Position numbers and translations under genes: made by a program. The notes under the pieces are model-generated. The model was given only the letters and a program-made list of their open reading frames with translations, made no database searches and was not told where the DNA came from. From NCBI GenBank assembly GCA_946616835.1, contig CAMOJK010000014.1, positions 1 through 41,769 of the forward strand: a DNA stretch of 41,769 nt, given 5' to 3'. The DNA comes from an uncultured Lachnospiraceae bacterium (lineage in GTDB: Bacteria > Bacillota > Clostridia > Lachnospirales > Lachnospiraceae). Shown here one piece after another: positions 23,550 through 31,237 of the stretch. The stretch's first letter is position 1; each line of letters opens with the position of its first letter.

Positions 23550-24242
23550 ATGGGACTCAGGGATCTGTTTGGAAAAAAGCATGAGGATAAAAAGGGCTTT
23601 TGCTTCATTATCTGCGTGAGTAATGAGGCTTATTTTAGTGAGGCTTCTTTCTATATAAACAAGCTTAAGATACCCGATGGGTATTCTGTTGAGATTTTCC
23701 CCGTAAGGGATATCCCCGGGATGGCTGCGGGCTACAATATGGGCATGACAACCACAACCGCTAAGTACAAGATTTATATGCACCAGGATGTTTTTGTACT
23801 GAATCCCAATTTTTTGTCAGATATCCTTACTGTTTTCTCTATGGATAAGAAGATCGGCATGATCGGCATGATCGGCAGCAGGAAGCTGGCGCCGGATGCA
23901 TTGCCGTGGCATTCCGACAGGGTAGGGAATATCTACGAGCTGGACAGGGACAATGTGAATTTTACAGGCTATTCATATAAGCCGGATGACGGGCTTACGG
24001 AAGTGGAGGCGGCAGAAGGATTTCTGTTAGCTACCTGCACTGACATAGCTTGGCGCGATGATCTTTTTGACGGCTGGGATTACTATGATATGGCCCAGTG
24101 TTTTGAATTCCGGAAAGCTGGCTATAAAGTGGTGGTGCCGGAGCAGCGCAGACCCTGGGTGGCACATGACGAGAGCATAAACAACAGGTGGACCTTTGAC
24201 AAGAGCCGCAGGGTATTCATGGAACAGTATATGAAATCATAA
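23550..24242 (+). CDS. Glycosyltransferase, Glyco_tranf_2_5 type (GT-A-like)
   Basis: This protein of about 230 residues matches the compact GT2-like family: FCFIICVSNEAYFSEASFY at the first strand, IPDGYSVEIFP, the metal-site block YKIYMHQDVFVLNPNFL (H-Q-D-V), an IGMIG core, and a C-terminal acceptor block YDMAQCFEFRKAGYKVVVP with WVAHDES. The ATG at 23550 has GGGG just upstream; a GTG at 23529 is in frame. A nine-base tandem repeat (GATCGGCAT twice plus a partial copy, 23852-23877) encodes the I-G-M-I-G-M-I-G stretch. The genes on both sides include an O-antigen-ligase-like protein and another GT2, so this is the second glycan-building block of the region. Confidence 0.85.
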   Translation: MGLRDLFGKKHEDKKGFCFIICVSNEAYFSEASFYINKLKIPDGYSVEIFPVRDIPGMAAGYNMGMTTTTAKYKIYMHQDVFVLNPNFLSDILTVFSMDKKIGMIGMIGSRKLAPDALPWHSDRVGNIYELDRDNVNFTGYSYKPDDGLTEVEAAEGFLLATCTDIAWRDDLFDGWDYYDMAQCFEFRKAGYKVVVPEQRRPWVAHDESINNRWTFDKSRRVFMEQYMKS

Positions 24243-24480
24243 GAAAGTACCGGAGGTATCATCCTCATAATGGCGAAGTGGGCCTAAGCTCCGTGAACGC
24301 CTGAATGTGTGGAGGACTGCGGTAGTGCGCAGCGTAAAAAGCTACTTTGGGATAGCTAATCATAAAAGAAAGCATGCCGAATAATACTGCTTGTTACAGC
24401 CCGGGGCACTTGCTGCCGGGAATGTAAAAAGAGAATAAGCATTTATTGCTGAACGGTATTAAGGCATCAGGTGGAAGGAA

Positions 24481-26169
24481 ATGGCGAAGAATAAAGTACC
24501 GAAGAGGAAAGAGCCGGCAAAGACTCCGGCGCAGGCAGCAGCGGATTACATAATGAAGATCGTGCTGTTTTTTTATGTGTTTGTAATGCTGGTGATATAT
24601 CCTATATTCTACGATACTGCACCGAGCGGCCGGTATTTTACAATGGGCGAGACCAAGTATCAGTTTTTTCAGTGGTTTTCTTATTTCGGAATTGCTGCCA
24701 TGGTACTTGGGGGAATCTTTTTTGTATACGCATATAACGATAAGATAAGCTTTCTGGAGGCAATTAAGAATACCTCTCTGCCAGATCGTTTTGTGGTGGC
24801 TTATTTTTTCATGAGCTGGCTAAGCTACCTTCTGGCAAGCGATAAGGCCATGGCTTTCTGGGGATATAATAATTGGAACATGGGCTTCATCACCCAGGTG
24901 TTCCTTGTGATAATCTATTTCTTTGTGTCAAGGTTCTGGGTATGGAGTCCCTGGACTGTCGGGCTTACTGTACTGGCAGCTGCGGGCATATTCCAGATGG
25001 TCATACTGCAGAGGTTTGGATTTGACCCTATGGATATGTATGTAAATGTTGCAGCGGAATCCGTGGAAAAATTCGTTGGTACACTTGGGCAGACCACCTG
25101 GTTTTCTTCGTATGCCGTGTTGATTGTCCCTATAGGAATGTACCTTTACTGGGCAGATGACAGGCTTTGGATGCGGATATGCTCAGGTATATTTGTGGCA
25201 CTGTCTTTCGGAATGCTGACAGTAACTAACTCCGACAGTGCTTATGTGGCTTTCGTACTGATATTCATGGTATTTTTCTGCTATTCATTAAAGAGCAATG
25301 AAAAGATGTACCGTTTCCTGGAGATGACGGTTATTGGATTGCTGTCTATGCGTATAATTGGCTGGATGCGGCTGCTTTTCCCGGAACGCACTCCTAATCT
25401 TATCACCGGAGATGAAAAGATAACCGAGTTCGCTACCAGGTCGACATTTATGCTTGCTGTACTTATAATAATGATCATTGCCTATGCGGTTTTCCGTTTT
25501 GTACTCTGTGCTGACAGACCCTGGGAAGAAGCAAAGAATCATAGGAAGGGCGGCTTTAATATTGCGGATTACAGCAACATTATCTGGCGTGTGACGCTTA
25601 TTGCTGCGATTCTGGTTATATGGGCAGTACTGATGATGATCCTTTTGGTAAGCAATCACAAGCTTCCTGCTGCATGGGCAGTCAATAATGTAAATTTCTT
25701 TAATTTCACAAATGAGTGGGGGAATCACAGAGGCTTTAACTGGCGGATGGCGGCAAGGGCATTTACGCATGCTTCCTTTAAGGATCTTATCTTCGGTATA
25801 GGTCCGGACTGCTTTGCTGTGGCGATGAATAAGTACTGTTACGAGGATGTGGCTTCGTACTGGCGTGGGCAGCAGCTTGCCTGTGCGCATAATGAATTTC
25901 TGAATCTCCTTATCACGGAAGGTGTGCTGGGCATGGTGGCATATCTTGGGATATTCATTACGGCTTTCAGGGAGAGTATGAAGATTGCATGGAAAGAGCC
26001 GGCAGTGGTTGCTTTTATGGCGGCAATCCCTGCGTATATAGGTCATAATTTCTTCTGTTACCAGCAGTGTATATGTACTCCGGAGATTTTTATTATCATG
26101 GGGATATGCATTATGATGGTCCGTGCAGTTAAGGCAGAAAATGCAGAGCAGGGGGGAGATTCAAAATGA
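24481..26169 (+). CDS. Wzy_C/WaaL-like O-antigen ligase-type membrane protein
   Basis: This 562-residue integral membrane protein has about ten to twelve hydrophobic segments after a basic N-terminus. The O-antigen ligase/polymerase signature lies in the C-terminal half: a large loop with RMAARAFTHASFKDLIFG, then GIGPDCF and AHNEFLNLLITEGVLGMVAYL. Members polymerise lipid-linked glycans or transfer them to lipid A or to proteins (the PglL/PilO oligosaccharyltransferases). A Gram-positive cell has no lipid A, so a polymerase or a protein-targeting enzyme is more likely. It is the only multi-spanning protein of the glycan block; no flippase, ABC exporter or initiating phosphoglycosyltransferase is seen in the window. 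Its stop overlaps the next start (ATGA). Confidence 0.85.
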   Translation: MAKNKVPKRKEPAKTPAQAAADYIMKIVLFFYVFVMLVIYPIFYDTAPSGRYFTMGETKYQFFQWFSYFGIAAMVLGGIFFVYAYNDKISFLEAIKNTSLPDRFVVAYFFMSWLSYLLASDKAMAFWGYNNWNMGFITQVFLVIIYFFVSRFWVWSPWTVGLTVLAAAGIFQMVILQRFGFDPMDMYVNVAAESVEKFVGTLGQTTWFSSYAVLIVPIGMYLYWADDRLWMRICSGIFVALSFGMLTVTNSDSAYVAFVLIFMVFFCYSLKSNEKMYRFLEMTVIGLLSMRIIGWMRLLFPERTPNLITGDEKITEFATRSTFMLAVLIIMIIAYAVFRFVLCADRPWEEAKNHRKGGFNIADYSNIIWRVTLIAAILVIWAVLMMILLVSNHKLPAAWAVNNVNFFNFTNEWGNHRGFNWRMAARAFTHASFKDLIFGIGPDCFAVAMNKYCYEDVASYWRGQQLACAHNEFLNLLITEGVLGMVAYLGIFITAFRESMKIAWKEPAVVAFMAAIPAYIGHNFFCYQQCICTPEIFIIMGICIMMVRAVKAENAEQGGDSK

Positions 26170-27251
26170 TCACAGTCAGCTTTTGCGCAATAGTAAAAAA
26201 TGAGGAAGCTGTACTGGAACGCTGCTTAAATGGGTTTGCTCCTGTGTGCGACGAGATAATAATTGTGGATACCGGATCTACTGACAGGACGAAGGAAATT
26301 GCCCGTAGATTTACCGATAAGATTTATGATTTTGAGTGGATTGATGATTTTTCGGCTGCTAGAAATTTTGCTTTTTCAAAGGCAAGCTGTGATTATATTT
26401 ATTCCGCGGATGCTGACGAGGTGCTGGATGAGGTTAACAGGGAGCAGTTTAAAATATTGAAGGAAGCGATGCTGCCCGAGATAGAGATCGTCCAGATGTG
26501 GTATATAAACAGGCATGAGTTTAGGACTACTGAGAATTACGAGAGGGACTTGCGTCCTAAGCTTTACAAGCGGCTCAGGAACTTCACCTGGATAGAACCG
26601 GTGCACGAAGAAGTTCGTCTGGATCCGGTGGTATACGACAGTGATGTGGAAATCCTCCATATGCCTGTAAGTGCCCATCAGAAAAGGGATTTTCGTATTT
26701 TTGAAAAAATTACCGCAGAGCTTGAAGAAGGTAAGCTGTTATCAAGGCGCATTCATAATATGTATGCAATGGAGCTGATGCTTTCTGGTGATGCGGCTGA
26801 CTTTAAGAAAGCTTATGACTATTTTGATATGGCTATGCACTCACCGTCCGCAGATAGCGGTCTTAAGGCTGAATGCTGCTGTGTGCTTGCAAAGGGCTCA
26901 AGGCTTGCAGGCAGGCGGGATGATTTCTTCCGCTGGAGCCTTAAGAATGTGAGTACTCAGCCCTGCGCGGAGATCTGCACAGAGCTGGGAATGTATTATT
27001 TTGATGCGGCTTGTGAAAGTGAAAAGAGCGGAGATCTTAAATCGGCATCCTCGTTCCTTGAAGAGTCGAGCGTGTGGTTTCTGAATGCGTCGGGAGAGAC
27101 AGAAGCTGTTCTCAGCGCTGATTCTGCCGGAAAGATTCCCTTAGAGATGCTTGCCCATGTATACGAAAAAATAGCCGGATTGGATCCGGCTATGAGAGAT
27201 CAGGCTCTGAGCATTGCTGCTGAATATAAATATAGGGCACAAAACAGTTAA
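26166..27251 (+). CDS. GT2 glycosyltransferase with C-terminal TPR-like helices
   Basis: This 361-residue enzyme starts with a GT2 catalytic domain (residues 1 to about 210): SFCAIVKNEEAVLERCL, the nucleotide-binding IIIVDTGSTDRTKEIA, the metal site SADADEVLD, and a FTWIEPVHEEV acceptor block. Residues 210-360 are a string of helices resembling TPR units, as in SunS-type and other protein- or peptide-glycosylating GT2 enzymes. It overlaps the O-antigen-ligase-like gene by four bases, so the two are co-translated. The stop is only five bases from the stop of the convergent FliD-like gene. Transfer of a sugar to a flagellar protein is an attractive guess, but the acceptor is unknown. Confidence 0.87.
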   Translation: MITVSFCAIVKNEEAVLERCLNGFAPVCDEIIIVDTGSTDRTKEIARRFTDKIYDFEWIDDFSAARNFAFSKASCDYIYSADADEVLDEVNREQFKILKEAMLPEIEIVQMWYINRHEFRTTENYERDLRPKLYKRLRNFTWIEPVHEEVRLDPVVYDSDVEILHMPVSAHQKRDFRIFEKITAELEEGKLLSRRIHNMYAMELMLSGDAADFKKAYDYFDMAMHSPSADSGLKAECCCVLAKGSRLAGRRDDFFRWSLKNVSTQPCAEICTELGMYYFDAACESEKSGDLKSASSFLEESSVWFLNASGETEAVLSADSAGKIPLEMLAHVYEKIAGLDPAMRDQALSIAAEYKYRAQNS

Positions 27252-27256
27252 GAAAA

Positions 27257-28612
27257 TTACATATAAGAATTGAATAACATTCCACTGTATGCGCTGGTTA
27301 CATAAGGATTAGCATAGTGGGCGGTTGTGGGATTCTTATATGCCACAATCCGCTTGTCTACATAATCCATGGGATTTAACTGTATGCCTTTTGCTTTGCG
27401 CAGGGCGAATTTTGTGAAATTCTTCAAAGTATCAAGATCTTCTGTACGGTCTTCATTCTTTAATGCTTCGGAAAGTTTTTCTGCATCAACCGACAATGTG
27501 CCATCCTCATTCTGGGTGACACCTATCTCTTCGAGAGAAGAAGTGTAGTATCTGCTGTTGTTCTTCATATCGGCAACAAACAGATTGGTACGGGGCTGCA
27601 CATCCACATATTCAGCTGTTGCCCGGAGGAAATCATTGTAGGATCCTGCAAGGGATATGATATTATCCTTAACTGCCTCATAGTCGGGCTTAAAGCCGAT
27701 GGTGACGGGCTTCCCATCCGGAGTGGTTTCTTTCAGGGAAACATTGAATACTCCGTCAAGGGATATTTCGTTTACGGAGGAGGTGCGTTCCTCACCGTTT
27801 ACTTCATATATGGCGTCACGCCCCTGGGAGGTAACCTTGCCTATTCCAAAATAATCTACAATGCCGGCCTGCTGGCTGGTATTGTCATCGGAAATAATGA
27901 AATGCCCTCCGGCAGACTCTCTGTCACCGGAAGAATTGGAACGGATCACAAGTGCTGATTCCGCATTGGAATTTTCAATAACCTCTGCATTGAGCCCCAG
28001 GTTGAAATTGTTTATAAGCCTCGCCATGCGGCGCTGTATGTCATAATTGGTATCGCCGTCAGAAATAGTGAACTGCAGCTCATAGGTTGAGGTGGCTGTG
28101 CTCACATCAAAGGAGTAGTTGCCGCCGGGGAGATCTGAGTCAATCTTGTCCAGGAATTTTCCGGTGTTCTCCTGACAGCCTGCAAGCTGTTTTACCGTCA
28201 GTTCATACTGTGTGTTGGCTTCATCAGCGGTTGCCACGCTGTCGGTCTGGAATGTACCTTCAGCAGCCTGATCGGCAGCTTTCTGCGCAAAGCCGGTAAC
28301 TTCCACTGCATCCGGGTCGGAAGAGTAGGCGGTCTGACCTGTGAAAAGCTCACCGTCAGCTGAACCGCTGATAGAGGATACATTGTTGGAAAACGCAAGA
28401 GCGTTTTCTTTCATATGTATAGTATAATCTTCCAGCTCCTTGGAATGGTCGAGAAGAAATACAGGCTCGTCTTTGCTGATGTTCACGATGCTCTTATAAA
28501 CATCCTGAAGATCTTTTTTCTTGTGAGAATCAAAACGCGAAGAAGATCGGGGCGTCAGCTCAGACCGGTAGTAATTATAGACATTGCTGTATATAGCAGA
28601 ATTAACGGCCAT
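27257..28612 (-). CDS. FliD-like flagellar cap (hook-associated protein 2-related)
   Basis: This 451-residue protein is related to FliD, the filament cap that folds flagellin monomers at the tip. The central and C-terminal parts show the family pattern: a domain with QTDSVATADEANTQYELTV then VKQLAG, DIQRRMARLINNFN, the SVNEISLDGVFNVSLKET block with a TIGF strand, and VKDNIISLAGSYNDF. The usual N-terminal helix and the long C-terminal coiled coil are diverged or shortened, and the tail ends in NPYVTSAYSGMLFNSYM. The leader has AAAGGAGGGG just upstream of the ATG at 28612 and, before it, a CAAGGAAG sequence that fits the CsrA core. It converges with the GT2 gene with only a five-base gap. Together with the flagellin at 2028 it brackets the island. 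Confidence 0.8.
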   Translation of the reverse strand: MAVNSAIYSNVYNYYRSELTPRSSSRFDSHKKKDLQDVYKSIVNISKDEPVFLLDHSKELEDYTIHMKENALAFSNNVSSISGSADGELFTGQTAYSSDPDAVEVTGFAQKAADQAAEGTFQTDSVATADEANTQYELTVKQLAGCQENTGKFLDKIDSDLPGGNYSFDVSTATSTYELQFTISDGDTNYDIQRRMARLINNFNLGLNAEVIENSNAESALVIRSNSSGDRESAGGHFIISDDNTSQQAGIVDYFGIGKVTSQGRDAIYEVNGEERTSSVNEISLDGVFNVSLKETTPDGKPVTIGFKPDYEAVKDNIISLAGSYNDFLRATAEYVDVQPRTNLFVADMKNNSRYYTSSLEEIGVTQNEDGTLSVDAEKLSEALKNEDRTEDLDTLKNFTKFALRKAKGIQLNPMDYVDKRIVAYKNPTTAHYANPYVTSAYSGMLFNSYM

Positions 28613-28627
28613 ATCTACCCCTCCTTT

Positions 28628-28635
28628 CTTCCTTG
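28628..28635 (-). promoter_or_regulatory. Possible CsrA-type site in FliD-like leader
   Basis: On the minus strand CAAGGAAG (28635 to 28628), flanked by U and A, fits (A/U)CANGGANG(U/A) and lies about 16 bases before the ATG. No stable stem encloses it, and the same core occurs by chance before the Rpn gene at 19393-19400. Confidence 0.3.
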
Positions 28636-28768
28636 ATGAACCGGTGGTTTTGAATTAATAATCATCAGATCATTGAATCCAATTCGCCGGCTGCGGCATT
28701 CTCCGGAAATCCATAACCAGATAAAAACAATGCACGCAGGCAGATTTGTCCTTTTTATAGTTACTACA

Positions 28769-28797
28769 ATCATAGCACGAAAAAATCAAGCATTCAA
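28769..28797 (-). promoter_or_regulatory. Sigma-A promoter of FliD-like gene
   Basis: Reading the minus strand: TTGAAT, 17 bases, then TATGAT preceded by TGC (extended -10). No flagellar sigma -10 (CCGATA) is seen upstream of this gene, in contrast to flagellin. Confidence 0.65.
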
Positions 28798-28951
28798 GGG
28801 CTTTTCGGGGTTTTTGGAGGAAAATTTGCGACTTTTTTCGGAACACTAAATGTATGCTTTCGCAGTCTTTTCACTACTATATTCAGGTGGGGATTATGCA
28901 TTGAAAAGTTATGTTAACTGAAAGATCTGCTGCCTGTGGGCGGAAGATTTT

Positions 28952-28980
28952 TTGACCATGTCATCATAATAATTTATAAT
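28952..28980 (+). promoter_or_regulatory. Sigma-A promoter of the CD1871A-like/Fe-S operon
   Basis: TTGACC (28952-28957), a 17-base spacer and TATAAT (28975-28980). It predicts a leader of about 150 bases before the ATG at 29138. Confidence 0.75.
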
Positions 28981-29137
28981 CAATCTGTGAGTCTTCGTTC
29001 TCTTTCCACAGACTATATGTGGGAAGTTTTAGTAAGTGAAATATATAATTCTGCTTACTACAACAGTTCCGCATGGATGCACACGGATTTTGTAAGAAAA
29101 CATATTTCAAAAATAATATACGGGGAAGGGTGATGTA

Positions 29138-29593
29138 ATGAAAAAAAAGAAAGTATTCATGATGATCCAGTCGGTCTTATGCTTTCTGACTATGGCATAT
29201 CCTGCCGTCTGTGCACTTATAATTTATAGCCGGGGGCTTGCCGCCAAAGCTGCGGATCCGACAGCGTGGATCTATTCGCGGGAAATTGTCGGAGAATATA
29301 TACTGCCTTTTGTCATTCTTGCCATTGCGACTATCGTCATGGCCTTAGCTGGGATTCTGGCAGGTATTCGTGATGAGGATCAGGACAAGCCTGTAAAAAG
29401 CATCGAAATAAAGAAGAATCCGGCGGATGATGAAGCTTTAGGAAAAAGGAAAAATACGATACTCACTATAACCCGCTGCGTGGTTTTGGCTGCAGCCATC
29501 GCTTTGATAATAATCGGTATTGTAAACGGAAGTGCACGTGATACGCTTTATAAAGCAATCACTATCTGCACGGAATGCGTGGGCTTAGGATGA
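29138..29593 (+). CDS. CD1871A-like small membrane protein with C-terminal CxxC
   Basis: This 151-residue protein has three predicted membrane segments (about residues 8-28, 51-76 and 107-127) and ends with ITICTECVGLG, a C-x-x-C (Cys144, Cys147) at the extreme C-terminus. That ending is the hallmark of the CD1871A family of CxxC membrane proteins found beside membrane Fe-S proteins in Clostridia. The two cysteines could relay electrons or thiols at the membrane face. The stop codon overlaps the start of the Fe-S/thioredoxin gene (ATGA), so the two are translated together. GGGGAAGGG serves as the ribosome binding site. Confidence 0.8.
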   Translation: MKKKKVFMMIQSVLCFLTMAYPAVCALIIYSRGLAAKAADPTAWIYSREIVGEYILPFVILAIATIVMALAGILAGIRDEDQDKPVKSIEIKKNPADDEALGKRKNTILTITRCVVLAAAIALIIIGIVNGSARDTLYKAITICTECVGLG

Positions 29594-31107
29594 AGAATAT
29601 CTGGGAAAAGATCAGACCGTCAAAAAGAAAACTTGTTCAGCTGTATGCTGCCCTTTTATACAATGCCTACTTAAAAGGTTTTATCAAGGGTGAAATCTAT
29701 ACCGGCAAGGCAAAATATGCTTGTGTTCCGGGCTTCAACTGTTATTCCTGTCCGGGAGCTGTTGGGGCGTGTCCTTTGGGTTCCCTTCAGGCGGCGCTGG
29801 CAACCGCGCATGACCGTGCGGGATTTTACGTATTCGGAATCCTGCTCCTTTACGGGCTCATTGCCGGACGTACCATCTGCGGCTGGATCTGCCCGCTGGG
29901 GCTTTTTCAGGAGCTCCTCCACAAGATTCCCACACCGAAGCTTAAAAAAAGCAGGGCTACAAGGATTCTGTCCTATCTGAAATATGTGTTTTTAGCTGTT
30001 TTTGCGATTTATATTCCGCTCTATATGGGCTTTTCCCGGGGCATGACCGTTCCGGGCTTCTGCAAATACATCTGTCCCGCCGGAACATTTGAAGGTGCCA
30101 TCGGTCTTCTATCCAATACGGCCAATGATTCCTTATACGGAATGCTTGGCGTATATTTTACGAGAAAATTCGTTATATTAACGGCTCTGGTTCTGGCCTG
30201 CATTTTTGTTTATCGCGGCTTCTGCCGTTTTGTATGCCCTCTTGGTGCGATTTACGGCCTGTTTAACAGATTCTGCTTAATAGGTGTAAAAACGGACGTG
30301 GGTGCATGCAATAACTGTGGACTTTGTGTTAAAAAATGCCAGATGGATGTCCTGCATGTAAGCGATCATGAATGCATCCAGTGCGGAAAATGTGTCGATG
30401 TCTGTCCTCAGGGTGCCCTTTCCCTGAAGGCCGGGAAAATCGTCCTTAAGGAAAATGAAGTCAGGACAAAAGCACTGCGTGACGAGGAACGGACAGAAGT
30501 ATTGAAGAAGCGCAGGACGGTTTCTGCAGTTGTCTGGGGCGTTGCCGCTGTCATACTGGTATTTGCGCTTTTGTGGTTTAACATTATTGAACCGTCTGTA
30601 AATGAAAACGGAAATCTGGCGGCTGAAAATGTCGGAGACTCACCTTCCGCTGATGCCGGTACGCAGGCTATTGGCTATGAACCCGGAGAGATACTGGAAG
30701 ACTTTACGATTACCTGCGTAGACGGAAGCACCTTCCATCTGAATGAATGCAGAGGAAAGATTGTCGTCATCAATCTCTGGGCAACCTATTGCGGTCCCTG
30801 TGTGGAGGAGCTTCCTTATTTCTGCGAATTTGCCGAAACTCATGCCGATGACACGGTGCTGCTTGCAGTACACCATCCTCTTGTAACGAAGGAAGTGGAA
30901 CCTTTCATTGCGGAAAAAGGATGGACCATTCCCTTTGCAATCGATGAAAAAGAACCGACAATTGTATGGGATAAAGTCGGAGGAACAACGGCAATGCCGC
31001 AGACGATCGTCATTGACAAAAACGGTGTCGTTGTAGAGAACCATCGCGGAAGCGTTACAAAAGAAATGCTTGAAAGCTATTATGAAGAAGCCGCAGCAGC
31101 TGAATAG
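29590..31107 (+). CDS. NapH/NosR-like membrane 4Fe-4S protein fused to a TlpA-type thioredoxin domain
   Basis: This protein of about 505 residues joins electron-transfer parts in one chain. The N-terminal part has several membrane spans with cysteine motifs of the NapH/NosR (Fer4_5) type: NCYSCPGAVGACPLG, TICGWICPLGL, CKYICPAGT and CRFVCPLGA. Two 4Fe-4S ferredoxin motifs follow (CNNCGLCVKKC and CIQCGKCVDVC, about residues 240-272), then a membrane span near 313-333, and a C-terminal thioredoxin-like domain (from about 360) with NLWATYCGPCVEEL, active site Cys401-x-x-Cys404. This layout would carry electrons from the cytosolic ferredoxin side through the membrane to an exterior thiol-disulfide site. 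The ATG at 29590 overlaps the previous stop by four bases. Confidence 0.87.
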   Translation: MKNIWEKIRPSKRKLVQLYAALLYNAYLKGFIKGEIYTGKAKYACVPGFNCYSCPGAVGACPLGSLQAALATAHDRAGFYVFGILLLYGLIAGRTICGWICPLGLFQELLHKIPTPKLKKSRATRILSYLKYVFLAVFAIYIPLYMGFSRGMTVPGFCKYICPAGTFEGAIGLLSNTANDSLYGMLGVYFTRKFVILTALVLACIFVYRGFCRFVCPLGAIYGLFNRFCLIGVKTDVGACNNCGLCVKKCQMDVLHVSDHECIQCGKCVDVCPQGALSLKAGKIVLKENEVRTKALRDEERTEVLKKRRTVSAVVWGVAAVILVFALLWFNIIEPSVNENGNLAAENVGDSPSADAGTQAIGYEPGEILEDFTITCVDGSTFHLNECRGKIVVINLWATYCGPCVEELPYFCEFAETHADDTVLLAVHHPLVTKEVEPFIAEKGWTIPFAIDEKEPTIVWDKVGGTTAMPQTIVIDKNGVVVENHRGSVTKEMLESYYEEAAAAE

Positions 31108-31168
31108 AATATAGCATCTTCACGGAGCGTTTATGGCAAGCAAAATTAGAAAAACTGCTTGCTATAAG

Positions 31169-31202
31169 AAAGGCCTGCCCTTTGCGGGACAGGCCTTTTT
31201 TA
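31169..31202. terminator. Bidirectional terminator between convergent redox genes
   Basis: AAAGGCCTG (31169-31177) pairs with CAGGCCTTT (31190-31198), with an inner CCC/GGG extension, then a T run; A residues flank the other side. It can stop both the Fe-S operon and the convergent lipoprotein gene. Confidence 0.88.
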
Positions 31203-31237
31203 ATGCTTATTCATTCAATGTTTCTATTAGATGATTC

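Larger units (their letters stand above)
28613..29137. other. Divergent intergenic region of about 525 bases
   Basis: It carries a minus-strand promoter for the FliD-like gene (28769-28797) and a plus-strand promoter for the electron-transfer operon (28952-28980). A 65-codon frame at 28936-29133 runs across that promoter and ends in the ribosome binding site of the next gene, so I do not call it a gene. Confidence 0.6.

Noticed and set aside
23852-23877. Nine-base tandem repeat in the GT2-like gene as a switch
   Set aside because: The unit is a multiple of three and only two and a half copies exist, and the encoded I-G-M-I-G motif is normal for the family.
24243-24480. Possible small RNA with a GC-rich hairpin (24400-24420) before the Wzy-like gene
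   Set aside because: The hairpin has a bulge and no T tail, and no promoter was found; not enough to call an RNA gene.
28936-29133. 65-codon open frame before the CD1871A-like gene
   Set aside because: It contains the strong promoter at 28952-28980, has no ribosome binding site and ends in the binding site of the next gene.
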